Shown here: one piece after another, positions 17,254 through 24,929 of the stretch | Position numbering within the stretch: the stretch's first letter is position 1 | Layout: every line of letters begins with the position of its first letter | DNA from: Rubripirellula sp. | GTDB taxonomy: Bacteria > Planctomycetota > Planctomycetia > Pirellulales > Pirellulaceae | Length of the DNA stretch: 39,542 nucleotides | Direction of reading: 5' to 3' | Assembly: GCA_029245125.1 (NCBI GenBank) | Contig: JAQWPZ010000334.1 | Coordinates: 1 to 39,542 of the forward strand | Made by a program: the position numbers and the translations under genes | The notes under the pieces: generated by a model | What the model saw: only the letters and a program-made list of their open reading frames with translations | The model's database searches: none | Told to the model about the DNA's origin: nothing

Positions 17254-18296
17254 CAGATTCACCTGAAAACCAAAATACAATTGAGAATCTGATTGCCGGT
17301 CATTTCGATGGCGATTTGACGCGAGAGCAAGAAGAAAAACTCGCCCAGGAGTTGACCCATTCAACATTGGCAAAGCAGCTTTTTCGCTCTTACATGCGAA
17401 TGGAAGGACGACTGCATTCGCTTGGCCGCGACGGATATTTCCGGGGGCCAGATGCAGCAACCCAGCACGATGCAGCAACCCAGGAAGATGCACGCCAGCG
17501 CGTCGAAATCACACCAGCTGCTCAGGCCAGCAACCAGCATTTCTCTTTCAACCCTTTTCAATTCTGGGCATCGTCCCGTTTATGGGCGGCAACGTCCTCC
17601 TTGGCAGCTTGCGCTGCGTTGCTCCTGCTGATCGGCTGGGTGCTGCGGCCCGCTGATGTCAGCGCAAGCAATGTGCTGCACCGAGCCCAGCAGGCTGCTG
17701 CTGATCTCGTTGACCGCGCTTACCGAGTCACAATCTCTCGGGGTGATCGTCAACGGGGTGATCGCGGCCAACAGCTAATGCTCAACCTTCGTGGCGGAAG
17801 AAATTTCGTCATTCAACCGATGGACGGGAGCTACACAATGGGAAGTGATGGAACCGACCTGTGGATCTTCCAACGCGATGGACCCGTTTGGATCACAAGT
17901 GACTATCGCAAGCTGGCCCCCGAAATACTTCGCAGAATCCCGAATCGGAACTTGCTCAGGCTCGCTGATTCGCCCAATGAACCTTTCATGCTGAAAATGT
18001 CTTCCCTGCTCTCACTGATCGAAACCTCCTATGACATTGAGCTCATAAAATCGACCGACCCCGCAGAGAATCACGTACGAGCCATCTTGCGATCTGGGCG
18101 AGCCAACCGACCGGAGAACATTGAATTCTGGGCGGATGCGAATAACGGGGTTGTTCTGCGGGCAGAATCGAAATGGAAAAACGGCAAACGCAACAGCGTT
18201 GAACTGATCGACACACCGACAGTTTCCAATCAGTGGTACCACTACTCCCAACACGCGGCCAACCGTCCAGTGAACCGCCTGCGGGCAAAAAATTAA
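17250..18296 (+). CDS. Membrane anti-sigma/FecR-like regulator
   Basis: Starting at GTG 17250, which overlaps the sigma-factor stop as GTGA, the protein has 348 residues. The cytoplasmic part (1-110) has the I-A-G-H-F-D-G-D-L-T-x-E-Q-E-E-x-L pattern seen at the N terminus of planctomycete FecR-like proteins encoded after ECF sigma genes. No zinc motif is present. One membrane helix lies at 111-132 (L-W-A-A-T-S-S-L-A-A-C-A-A-L-L-L-L-I-G-W). The remaining ~215 residues would be extracytoplasmic, with a beta-rich look that vaguely recalls LolA-type lipid-binding folds; no firm match. The likely role is to hold the sigma factor at the membrane until an outside signal arrives. Two in-frame tandem repeats (18 bp at 17451, 15 bp at 17739) lie inside the gene. 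A longer frame from ATG 17211 is possible but less likely. Confidence 0.82.
   Translation: MTDSPENQNTIENLIAGHFDGDLTREQEEKLAQELTHSTLAKQLFRSYMRMEGRLHSLGRDGYFRGPDAATQHDAATQEDARQRVEITPAAQASNQHFSFNPFQFWASSRLWAATSSLAACAALLLLIGWVLRPADVSASNVLHRAQQAAADLVDRAYRVTISRGDRQRGDRGQQLMLNLRGGRNFVIQPMDGSYTMGSDGTDLWIFQRDGPVWITSDYRKLAPEILRRIPNRNLLRLADSPNEPFMLKMSSLLSLIETSYDIELIKSTDPAENHVRAILRSGRANRPENIEFWADANNGVVLRAESKWKNGKRNSVELIDTPTVSNQWYHYSQHAANRPVNRLRAKN
17451..17486 (+). repeat. 18-bp coding tandem duplication
   Basis: GATGCAGCAACCCAGCAC is repeated at once with three changes near the end of the second copy, giving D-A-A-T-Q-H / D-A-A-T-Q-E in the linker before the membrane helix. A second in-frame duplication of 15-bp period lies at 17739-17764 in the same gene (R-G-D-R-Q / R-G-D-R-G). 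Confidence 0.88.
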
Positions 18297-18362
18297 TCGC
18301 AGACACTCGATTCATCGAACTATCTCATCGCTCGTTTCTCACCATATCCAGCAGCGCATTCA

Positions 18363-20486
18363 ATGTCGAAAATTGCGATCTACAGCAGTATCACCATCGC
18401 GATCATCGCAGTTTTTGCTGCCCTGTCAGATGCTCAGTCTGGCGACGGCAAACAAGCCACACCCCCGCTGGCAACCACGACTACCGATTCACCTGTTCGG
18501 CAGGGGCCACGCCCGATCAAACCGGGCCTCCATGGTGTCGGAAAGCACATCCCGAACCGATCATTCACCGACATCACGGGAAAGCAGCACAGCTTAAGCG
18601 ACTTCGCAAATCACAAAGCTGTCGTCTTTGCAATGACAGGTACCGGTTGCCCCTTGTGCTTGAAATATGCTCCATCCTTGGCCAAGATCGAAAACAAATA
18701 TCGTGACCACGATGTCGCATTCATCTATCTCAATCCGAATGCGTCCGAGGGTCTTGATCGACTTCGAGAAGCAGTCAACAAGCATGGATTCGCGGGTCCG
18801 TACATCAAGGATGCGAATAAACAATTACCAGCCATCCTGGGTGCCGAAACGACAACCGAGGTTTTCGTCCTCGACCAAGCACGCACTCTGGCTTACCGGG
18901 GAGCCGTCGATGACCAATACGGGTTCGCCTACGCCTTGGATTCGCCGCGAGTCAACTATTTGTCTGATGCACTCGACGCGGTGCTCCAAGGTAAAAAACC
19001 GGCCGTGCAGGCGACGTCATCGCCAGGCTGTGATTTGTTTTATGAAGCGAAAGACAAATCCGACAGTTCAGCATCGATCACCTACCATAATCGCATCTCT
19101 CGAGTGATTCAGGCAAATTGCATCGAGTGTCACCGTGACGAAGGTATCGCGCCAATCGCACTGGAGAGCTATGAAGAGGTCAAAGACTATGCAGGGATGA
19201 TCGGTAATGTTGTGAAGCGAGGTGTCATGCCGCCTTGGTTCGCATCGCCAAAACACCCCGCAGGAGTCGATGAATCGAACACGCTTCACTGGGCCAATGA
19301 TCGTTCCTTGTCCGTGAGTGAAAAAAATGACCTGCTTGCATGGATCGACGCAGGTGCGCCGCGTGGAAATCCTGCCGACGCCCCCTTACCAATCACCTTT
19401 CCCAATGGCTGGCTGATTGGCAAGCCTGATGCGGTTTTTGAATTCCCTCGACCAGTCGCGGTGAAAGCGACAGGAACGATGCCATACAAAAACATCACCG
19501 TCGCGACGGATTTACCCGAGGATCGATGGGTTCAAGCCATCGAAGTCCGTCCCGGCCAAATCGACGTCGTCCATCACGTGATTGTTTCTATTCGGAAAGG
19601 TGGAAAAAGAGTCGAAGAACGGGATGGATACTGGGGCGCCTACGTCCCTGGCAACAGCACGCTTGTCTATCCCGATGGATATGCACGACTGCTGCCCAAA
19701 GGTGCCACGCTGAATTTTCAAATGCACTACACCCCGAACGGAACGGCAACGAAAGACAGCACAAGGATTGGCATCATCTTTTCAAAAACTCCGCCGCGAC
19801 ACGAAGTCAAGGTTGCCGGTATCGCAAACGGAAAAATCAGCATACCGCCCCACGCCGAAAATCATCGGGAGGAAGCCTCGCTAACAATTCCACGGGACGT
19901 GCAGATTCTCTCCTTCCTCCCGCACATGCACTTGCGAGGAAAGGCTGCTCGCTATGAACTCTTGACCGCCCATGGCTCAGAGAACTTGCTGGAAATACCC
20001 CGATACGATTTCAACTGGCAGTTGCAGTATCGACTCGCAGAACCTCGAACACTAAAGCAAGGTGACACGATTCGATTCACTGGCTGGTTCGACAACAGCG
20101 CGAATAATCCCGCGAATCCGGATCCAAACAAAACAGTACGCTGGGGACAACAAACCTACGATGAAATGCATCTCGGCTACGTCGAATACATCGTCCCAGG
20201 CGTGACGCCCGGCGAAACGGTCGCCGGGATGCGACGGTCCCGGAATCGTCAGGAACCCAGGAATGCGGGTAACAATGACCTGCCGAGGATCGGTAGACGA
20301 AGCATTGATATCGACGCCCTGATCAGTGGCATCGAAAGGCTGGACACTGATCAAGACGGAAAACTGCTAAAGTCAGAGGTCCCCAAGAAGCATTACCCAT
20401 TGTTCGATCGGTTGGATGATGATGGTGACGACGTCTTAACAATCGACGAAGTGCGGGAATCACTGCGCAGACAGCAGGGCCGATGA
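18363..20486 (+). CDS. Secreted redoxin / cytochrome c / copper monooxygenase-like / EF-hand fusion protein
   Basis: Four modules are seen in 707 residues after a signal peptide (1-24). A thioredoxin-fold redoxin domain (about 60-210) has C96-P-L-C99. A short heme-binding segment has C253-x2-C256-H257. A C-terminal domain resembles the copper type II monooxygenases (PHM/DBH). The six copper ligands of PHM have counterparts: H404, H405 and H455 for one site, H521, H523 and M602 for the other. Two EF-hand loops follow (D661-E672 and D685-E696). The layout suggests a periplasmic electron-transfer protein acting on copper-bound oxygen, but substrate and reaction are unknown. The gene begins 66 bp after the anti-sigma-like gene and may belong to its operon. 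Similar fusions occur in Planctomycetes; none that I know of has an assigned role. Confidence 0.88.
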   Translation: MSKIAIYSSITIAIIAVFAALSDAQSGDGKQATPPLATTTTDSPVRQGPRPIKPGLHGVGKHIPNRSFTDITGKQHSLSDFANHKAVVFAMTGTGCPLCLKYAPSLAKIENKYRDHDVAFIYLNPNASEGLDRLREAVNKHGFAGPYIKDANKQLPAILGAETTTEVFVLDQARTLAYRGAVDDQYGFAYALDSPRVNYLSDALDAVLQGKKPAVQATSSPGCDLFYEAKDKSDSSASITYHNRISRVIQANCIECHRDEGIAPIALESYEEVKDYAGMIGNVVKRGVMPPWFASPKHPAGVDESNTLHWANDRSLSVSEKNDLLAWIDAGAPRGNPADAPLPITFPNGWLIGKPDAVFEFPRPVAVKATGTMPYKNITVATDLPEDRWVQAIEVRPGQIDVVHHVIVSIRKGGKRVEERDGYWGAYVPGNSTLVYPDGYARLLPKGATLNFQMHYTPNGTATKDSTRIGIIFSKTPPRHEVKVAGIANGKISIPPHAENHREEASLTIPRDVQILSFLPHMHLRGKAARYELLTAHGSENLLEIPRYDFNWQLQYRLAEPRTLKQGDTIRFTGWFDNSANNPANPDPNKTVRWGQQTYDEMHLGYVEYIVPGVTPGETVAGMRRSRNRQEPRNAGNNDLPRIGRRSIDIDALISGIERLDTDQDGKLLKSEVPKKHYPLFDRLDDDGDDVLTIDEVRESLRRQQGR

Positions 20487-20661
20487 TGTGATTGCACAGA
20501 TCCCATCGACCGCGGTCACGTGAGCCACAGTTTCTTTACCCGCACCCGACGGGCTCAACCTTCACCCCGCCAAACAAAACTTGTGAGTTTTTTCGACACC
20601 ATCGTCCACGATGATGGTTCTACACAGACCGATGCGATTGATGTATTCAAGAGGCCTGAAA

Positions 20662-20922
20662 ATGCGAATGTCTCTGATACTGATGTTTTTGGTTTTCATC
20701 GCTGGTGTTCCGTTGGTCGACGCCCAGGAATCAAAGCTGAATGAAACCCAAAAGAGTAATCGAATCAAACGGTGTCCCAAAGCGGATGCGAATCAGGATG
20801 GCAAGCTAGACGAGTCAGCATTGCGGGCGTTGCGAGAAATTTCACAAGCAAGACGAAGCAATCCTCAAGGAACGCGGGGCTTAAAGGATTCGGGACAAAC
20901 GGATGCGAATCCTGATCGTTAG
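20662..20922 (+). CDS. Small secreted EF-hand protein, or 5' fragment of a broken acetylesterase gene
   Basis: From the ATG at 20662, which has GAGG seven bases upstream, 86 residues are encoded. They comprise a signal peptide (M-R-M-S-L-I-L-M-F-L-V-F-I-A-G ending V-D-A-Q), one EF-hand loop (D-A-N-Q-D-G-K-L-D) and a charged tail, ending at TAG 20920-20922. The same reading frame resumes straight after the TAG and runs into the acetylesterase region (F-R-V-F-L-M-G-Q-S-N-M). My recollection of planctomycete homologues is of one continuous EF-hand plus SASA protein, so the TAG may be a nonsense mutation. The peptide could still be made and exported on its own. Confidence 0.6.
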   Translation: MRMSLILMFLVFIAGVPLVDAQESKLNETQKSNRIKRCPKADANQDGKLDESALRALREISQARRSNPQGTRGLKDSGQTDANPDR

Positions 20923-20952
20923 AATACGGTCGGTTTCAAGCAAGCGAACACC

Positions 20953-21853
20953 ATGGGCGGGCGTAAAGCAGCCATTCCCCAACAAGGTAAGTTTCGCGTT
21001 TTTTTAATGGGCCAATCCAATATGACCGGCCTCGCGAAAGCATCCGAACTTGAATCGCCTTACACGGAACAGGATTTGGGCGAACGGGCAATGGGAATAC
21101 TTTGTGCCCCGTCGCCATTTCGGCCCTGGCGTTTCGATGGCACACAACCTTGCTGACCCATGGCCCAGCGACACCATCGGCATCATCAAAATCTCGAGTG
21201 GCGGAACCGGTATCCGCGGGTTCGAGAAGAACTGGACAAAGGAGCGAGCAGCACGCACTTTCGACGGAAATAAGGGATCGTTGTATCGAGATCTCATGCA
21301 TGCAGTTCAGGCCGCAAAGCAAGTTTCGCGACCAGAGTTCAGTGGGTTCGTGTGGAAGCAGGGCGGTGCCGACGGAACCAAGAAAGATTTCGCCGAAGAA
21401 TACTTCGAGACGTTTCGACAGCTCGTTTCAGATCAGAGGACTGACCTCGAAGCCCCGGACATGCCAGTCTTTGTCCTATCGAGTCTGAATGATCAAGACT
21501 TGCTGAAAATCGTCCAAAACACGCTCGATGAAGAAGTGGTTGCGAAAGTGAAACAGGCAGCTAGCAAACGCCCTGTGAGTGATGCGGATTTGCTTCAAGC
21601 TCTCGTCTCCTACGCACGTGATTCTCCCAGAGTAAAACAATTTTCACGTAAACGTCCACACATTCGGACTGTGATCATGGCACAAAACCGAGCCGGGCGA
21701 GACATTCCCAAGATAAGTAATGTTCATCATGGAAAATCACCTGTCTTGGAAGACGGAGTCCACCTGAATACCGAGGGCCAAATCACACTGAGGGAAATGA
21801 CAGCCGCCGCGATCAACCATTTGTATGAGAGCCAGAGGTCGCAGCAAAGGTGA
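20953..21853 (+). pseudogene. Broken sialate O-acetylesterase-like gene (SASA family, formerly DUF303)
   Basis: The SGNH-type esterase segments are all present but in two frames. G-Q-S-N-M, with the nucleophile serine, is in the first frame, which runs to a stop at 21154-21156. From R-I-W-A-N-G-Q-W onward the sequence is in the next frame (open from 21026): F-G-P-G-V-S-M-A-H, S-S-G-G-T-G-I, W-K-Q-G-G-A-D-G-T and D-G-V-H-L-N with the catalytic Asp/His. The frame change falls between about 21026 and 21075, near E-S-P-Y-T-E-Q-D, and needs one extra or two missing bases. With the upstream TAG at 20920 this makes two lesions, so the gene is probably dead. Intact relatives remove acetyl groups from sugars. 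A sequencing error cannot be excluded for the frameshift. Confidence 0.82.
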
Positions 21854-21916
21854 TTTACCATTAACCATGAGATGCTGGTCGCTAAACATTGCCCAGCGTC
21901 GGGGAAGTCATTTGCA

Positions 21917-21963
21917 AAACGATGGTCCCTCAATGGATGGAGAAATTCGAAACGATGGTCCCT
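21917..21963. repeat. 14-bp direct repeat with 33-bp period
   Basis: AAACGATGGTCCCT occurs at 21917-21930 and again at 21950-21963. The 19 bases between them are not repeated. Confidence 0.85.
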
Positions 21964-22033
21964 TCGCAGTCTGGATGCCATCGCCTGGGTTTCCGTCGTT
22001 CTGTCTCCTCCGGAGTTCATTTGTTTCTCCCCA

Positions 22034-22084
22034 TGGCAGTCGATGAACCGTGGCAGTCGATGCGCTGCGGCAGTCGATGAACAG
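22034..22084. repeat. 17-bp tandem array, three copies
   Basis: Units at 22034-22050, 22051-22067 and 22068-22084 share (T/C)GGCAGTCGATG and differ only in their last five or six bases and first base. Confidence 0.9.
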
Positions 22085-22371
22085 ATACATTGCCTGTTTT
22101 GCTGGGGACCGTCACGGGCAAGCAGCGAGGCGAAGAGCTCTCGAGCATGACTGATTTAAAGACCATACGGCAGCCAGATTCGAGCACAATCACGATCTGC
22201 CGGGAGCAAAACTCCCCATTTTTTTCATCTGCAGTGTTCCAGTGACAAGAAAACACTGCCTCTCAGACTGAGCCCGGCGTGCGGAAGTCGCGCTTTGCGT
22301 CTATCTTCTCTATTCCCGCTTAACGGCATCCTGCCAAAACGCATCACCCACGTTTCGCCCGACTAAAATCC

Positions 22372-23256
22372 ATGTCCATCGAACTTATCGTGACCCATCC
22401 GGGTGGAGCCCATAAAGACGACTTTTTGGCATGCTGCTTATTGGCACATTTGCACGGCGTGCCGATTCAACGCCGCGAACCGACTCACGAGGATCTTTCC
22501 AACGAGGCAATCTGTGTTGTTGACGTCGGAGGCGTTCACGATGCGGAACTCAATAATTTTGATCATCACCAATTTCCACGAGACGCACCACCTCGCTGTG
22601 CCCTCTCATTGGTTCTCCTTGACTTGGGCCTCTACGAAGACGCTTTGTCATTTTGTGCATGGCTTCGTCCAGCGGAATGGCTTGACACACTTGGGCCCAA
22701 TGAAACGGCAAAAAAGATGGGAATTCCGCGATCAGCATTTAGCGATCTGAATTCGCCAATTGATATCACGCTGCTGAGCCGATTTGCTCGCAGCTCAGAA
22801 CTGAATCCCGAAAACGCTATCTATCAAGTTATGTGTATGGTTGGGGAGGACATCTTCAACTACATCCACGCATTGCGGGCACGATTACGTTTCCTGAAGC
22901 AGCATTGCCAATGGTGGACGATCGACTCTACCGGGACTGACGACACTCCCATCCAAGCCCTATTCTTGGAGCAGAATGAAGTCATCGCGACTGATCCATC
23001 TTTCGGACTGTACGCATTTATCGCGGAGGAAAAGAAAGGAGAACAAGTCCATGCCCTGGTCTATCCCGATCGTCGGGGTGATGGATACGGGCTAACTAGA
23101 TATGAAGACTGTCAACGATTGGATTTTTCGAAGCTCGAAAATGAAACGGATGTTCGGTTCGCTCATAAACGTGGCTTCGTGGCGAAAGTTGATTCGACCG
23201 ATCCTGCTCGACTGCAAGATTTAATCGCCGCAGCCGTTGTGGATAACACCAACTAA
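22372..23256 (+). CDS. MYG1-family (UPF0160) putative metal-dependent phosphoesterase
   Basis: A cytoplasmic protein of 294 residues. The start I-V-T-H-P-G-G-A-H-K-D-D-F-L-A matches the T-H-x-G-x-x-H-x-D-E/D-x-L-A motif of MYG1/UPF0160 proteins. D-V-G-G-V-H-D-A-E-L-N-N-F-D-H-H-Q (about 51-67) carries the D-H-H motif that links the family to DHH phosphoesterases. A later A-L-V-Y-P segment is also family-like. Eukaryotic MYG1 is a 3'-5' RNA exonuclease; the role of bacterial members is not settled. The length is near the lower end for the family. The gene stands alone, and the ATG at 22372 puts the first motif at residue 6, as in relatives. Confidence 0.8.
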   Translation: MSIELIVTHPGGAHKDDFLACCLLAHLHGVPIQRREPTHEDLSNEAICVVDVGGVHDAELNNFDHHQFPRDAPPRCALSLVLLDLGLYEDALSFCAWLRPAEWLDTLGPNETAKKMGIPRSAFSDLNSPIDITLLSRFARSSELNPENAIYQVMCMVGEDIFNYIHALRARLRFLKQHCQWWTIDSTGTDDTPIQALFLEQNEVIATDPSFGLYAFIAEEKKGEQVHALVYPDRRGDGYGLTRYEDCQRLDFSKLENETDVRFAHKRGFVAKVDSTDPARLQDLIAAAVVDNTN

Positions 23257-23534
23257 TTTGGTGCGCGAAATCGGACGCCAACTCAAACCCACTCTTGTAC
23301 CGATCCCGCCAAAAAAGCTGACGGATGACAAAGGACGCATGAGACTTGCTTGACCACTCAATGCATGTACATTCCCAAGCTGAACCACGGCCACCGCAAT
23401 AGCAATCAAGCGTATGCGAACTGGAAACATGCGAAGATCATCATTGCTTCTGGAGCGGGCCTGAATCAGGAACCCGAAAAATTACGCCAGTGGCAACCCT
23501 GAGTATCACTATTCCCGATGGATAGAGTTAGCCT

Positions 23535-24263
23535 TCAAGGGAGTTCACTAGCGCTGACTCCATACAGCGTTGACAGCCAAACGCAGCGAATCGCGTTCCA
23601 AACGACTTCGGGCTCGCTGCGGGGTCGGCGACCGAAGTGATGAATAAACAGGTAAGCATCCATCCGGTTCAATGCAATCGCGATAGAGTCAGCATCCAAT
23701 GGCCCGATCAAACCGCTTTCTTGATGTTGTCGGATCCTATTCGACACGAGCGAGTCAAAGCCATTCAAAAGTTGATTCCAAGCGATCTCGAGCTTGAGGT
23801 CGGTTGCGGCCGCGTCGGCGATGGCACGTATCAATGGACCATTTCGATAGGCAACTTCCACGAGGCTATGCAGAGACACACTGAGTTGCTCGGCTGGTTC
23901 ACCTTCGTCACCAAGCCAAGGACCTGCAGCCAGCAGGATATCCTGCGTCAAGGAATCGAGCAGAACCTCCATCAGTTGGTAGAGGTCATCAAAGTACTGG
24001 TAAAAGGCGGCTCGGGACACCGAGGTTCCGCTCATTAGTTTTTGAACGCTCAGTTCCCGGAACGGGTTATCCCAGAAGAACGTGATGGCGGCATCAATAA
24101 TTGACTGCTCTGTGTGGTCTGATTTTTTTGTTCGATCGCGAGCAACATGCGCCTTTCCACGAGTTTTATGACCAAGATCCGAATCGGACAGATCAATTTT
24201 TGGGCGCCGCGCGGATCGCTGAAAAATCGGCTTGTCGGTTGTTTTTTGCTTTGCTTTCTTCAT
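23535..24263 (-). CDS. TetR/AcrR-family transcriptional regulator
   Basis: From the ATG at 24263 the protein has 242 residues. A basic, probably disordered extension (1-50, rich in Lys/Arg) precedes the TetR DNA-binding domain at about 51-97: I-I-D-A-A-I-T-F-F, L-S-V-Q-K-L and V-S-R-A-A-F-Y-Q-Y-F. The rest is the helical ligand-binding domain. An N-terminal extension this long is unusual for the family. Upstream in-frame starts exist (ATG 24296 and TTG 24329) but add residues encoded by an 8-bp tandem repeat, so 24263 is preferred. It lies downstream of the arylsulfatase gene on the same strand, 666 bp away. A perfect palindrome upstream of the sulfatase is a candidate target (inference). Confidence 0.87.
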   Translation of the reverse strand: MKKAKQKTTDKPIFQRSARRPKIDLSDSDLGHKTRGKAHVARDRTKKSDHTEQSIIDAAITFFWDNPFRELSVQKLMSGTSVSRAAFYQYFDDLYQLMEVLLDSLTQDILLAAGPWLGDEGEPAEQLSVSLHSLVEVAYRNGPLIRAIADAAATDLKLEIAWNQLLNGFDSLVSNRIRQHQESGLIGPLDADSIAIALNRMDAYLFIHHFGRRPRSEPEVVWNAIRCVWLSTLYGVSASELP

Positions 24264-24929
24264 CGACCGATCATTGACATACCGACATACCGACATACTG
24301 CTGACGACTCCTGCACCATTCCGGCTCAATCCTACGCTGGATGGTACAGAAACATCAAGCTGTCAATTGGATGCTTCATTGTCGCATACGGCCAAGCTCC
24401 CTGCCGTCATAAGATGAAAACGAGCAATCGAGCCTCTACCAAATCAAGGCTTGAATTGGCTCACGCGAAAGAGGGCGTGATGACTGCACCAAGCAAGCTG
24501 AAGATTGTCAACAAACGCCGTCACGCAACCGCTTGCACAATCCTCCTTTTGCGTGCCAAATGCGAATTGACACAGACATCGGTCGTGGCGGATCCGCCGA
24601 AACATGGAGAGTCGTTGCCCATGCCTCCGCGTCACCGCAATCACATTTTCCAGCTCGACCAAAACGCTCTGTGAGCGTCGAGGTTGGCCCGATGATCTCT
24701 ATCACCAAATCCTCGCGGTGAATCACAGATCCCGCAACAGTTGCGGTTGAGCACGCATTGCCGGGGAAACCCATCTTCCCACTCGCTTGTGGAATGCCGT
24801 GGTGACGGAAGTCACCCACAACTTTCCACGAGCGAAGAAACGACAAACGCAATATTCACAACAAGGATTTCTCGAATCCACATCATTCGTCGAATCGGAG
24901 ATTCACCAACGTGATTCTCCCACGACAAA
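24264..24929. other. Gap between arylsulfatase and TetR gene
   Basis: No convincing gene is seen. A 114-codon minus-strand frame (24508-24852) is the longest; it starts with TTG and matches nothing I know. The region should hold the TetR gene promoter. No second copy of the sulfatase-upstream palindrome was found, only an isolated TGTCAATT resembling a half site near 24361. Confidence 0.5.
24276..24299. repeat. 8-bp tandem array, three copies
   Basis: GACATACC occurs at 24276-24283 and 24284-24291, then GACATACT at 24292-24299. It lies 13 bases upstream of the TetR start at 24263. Confidence 0.88.

Larger units (their letters stand above)
21854..22371. other. Intergenic region with direct repeats
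   Basis: No gene is seen. It holds a 14-bp direct repeat at 33-bp spacing and a three-copy 17-bp array, both listed separately. The MYG1-family gene begins directly after it with no obvious ribosome site. Confidence 0.5.

Noticed and set aside
21026..21075. Programmed frameshift in the acetylesterase gene
   Set aside because: No slippery heptamer or downstream structure is evident, and a separate in-frame TAG upstream makes simple decay the better account.
22034..22084. Three-copy 17-bp repeat as a CRISPR fragment
   Set aside because: Copies are directly adjacent with no spacers, too short for CRISPR repeats, and no cas gene is present.
24508..24852. 114-codon minus-strand frame between arylsulfatase and TetR gene
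   Set aside because: TTG start, no ribosome site and no recognisable family; kept only as a note in the gap entry.
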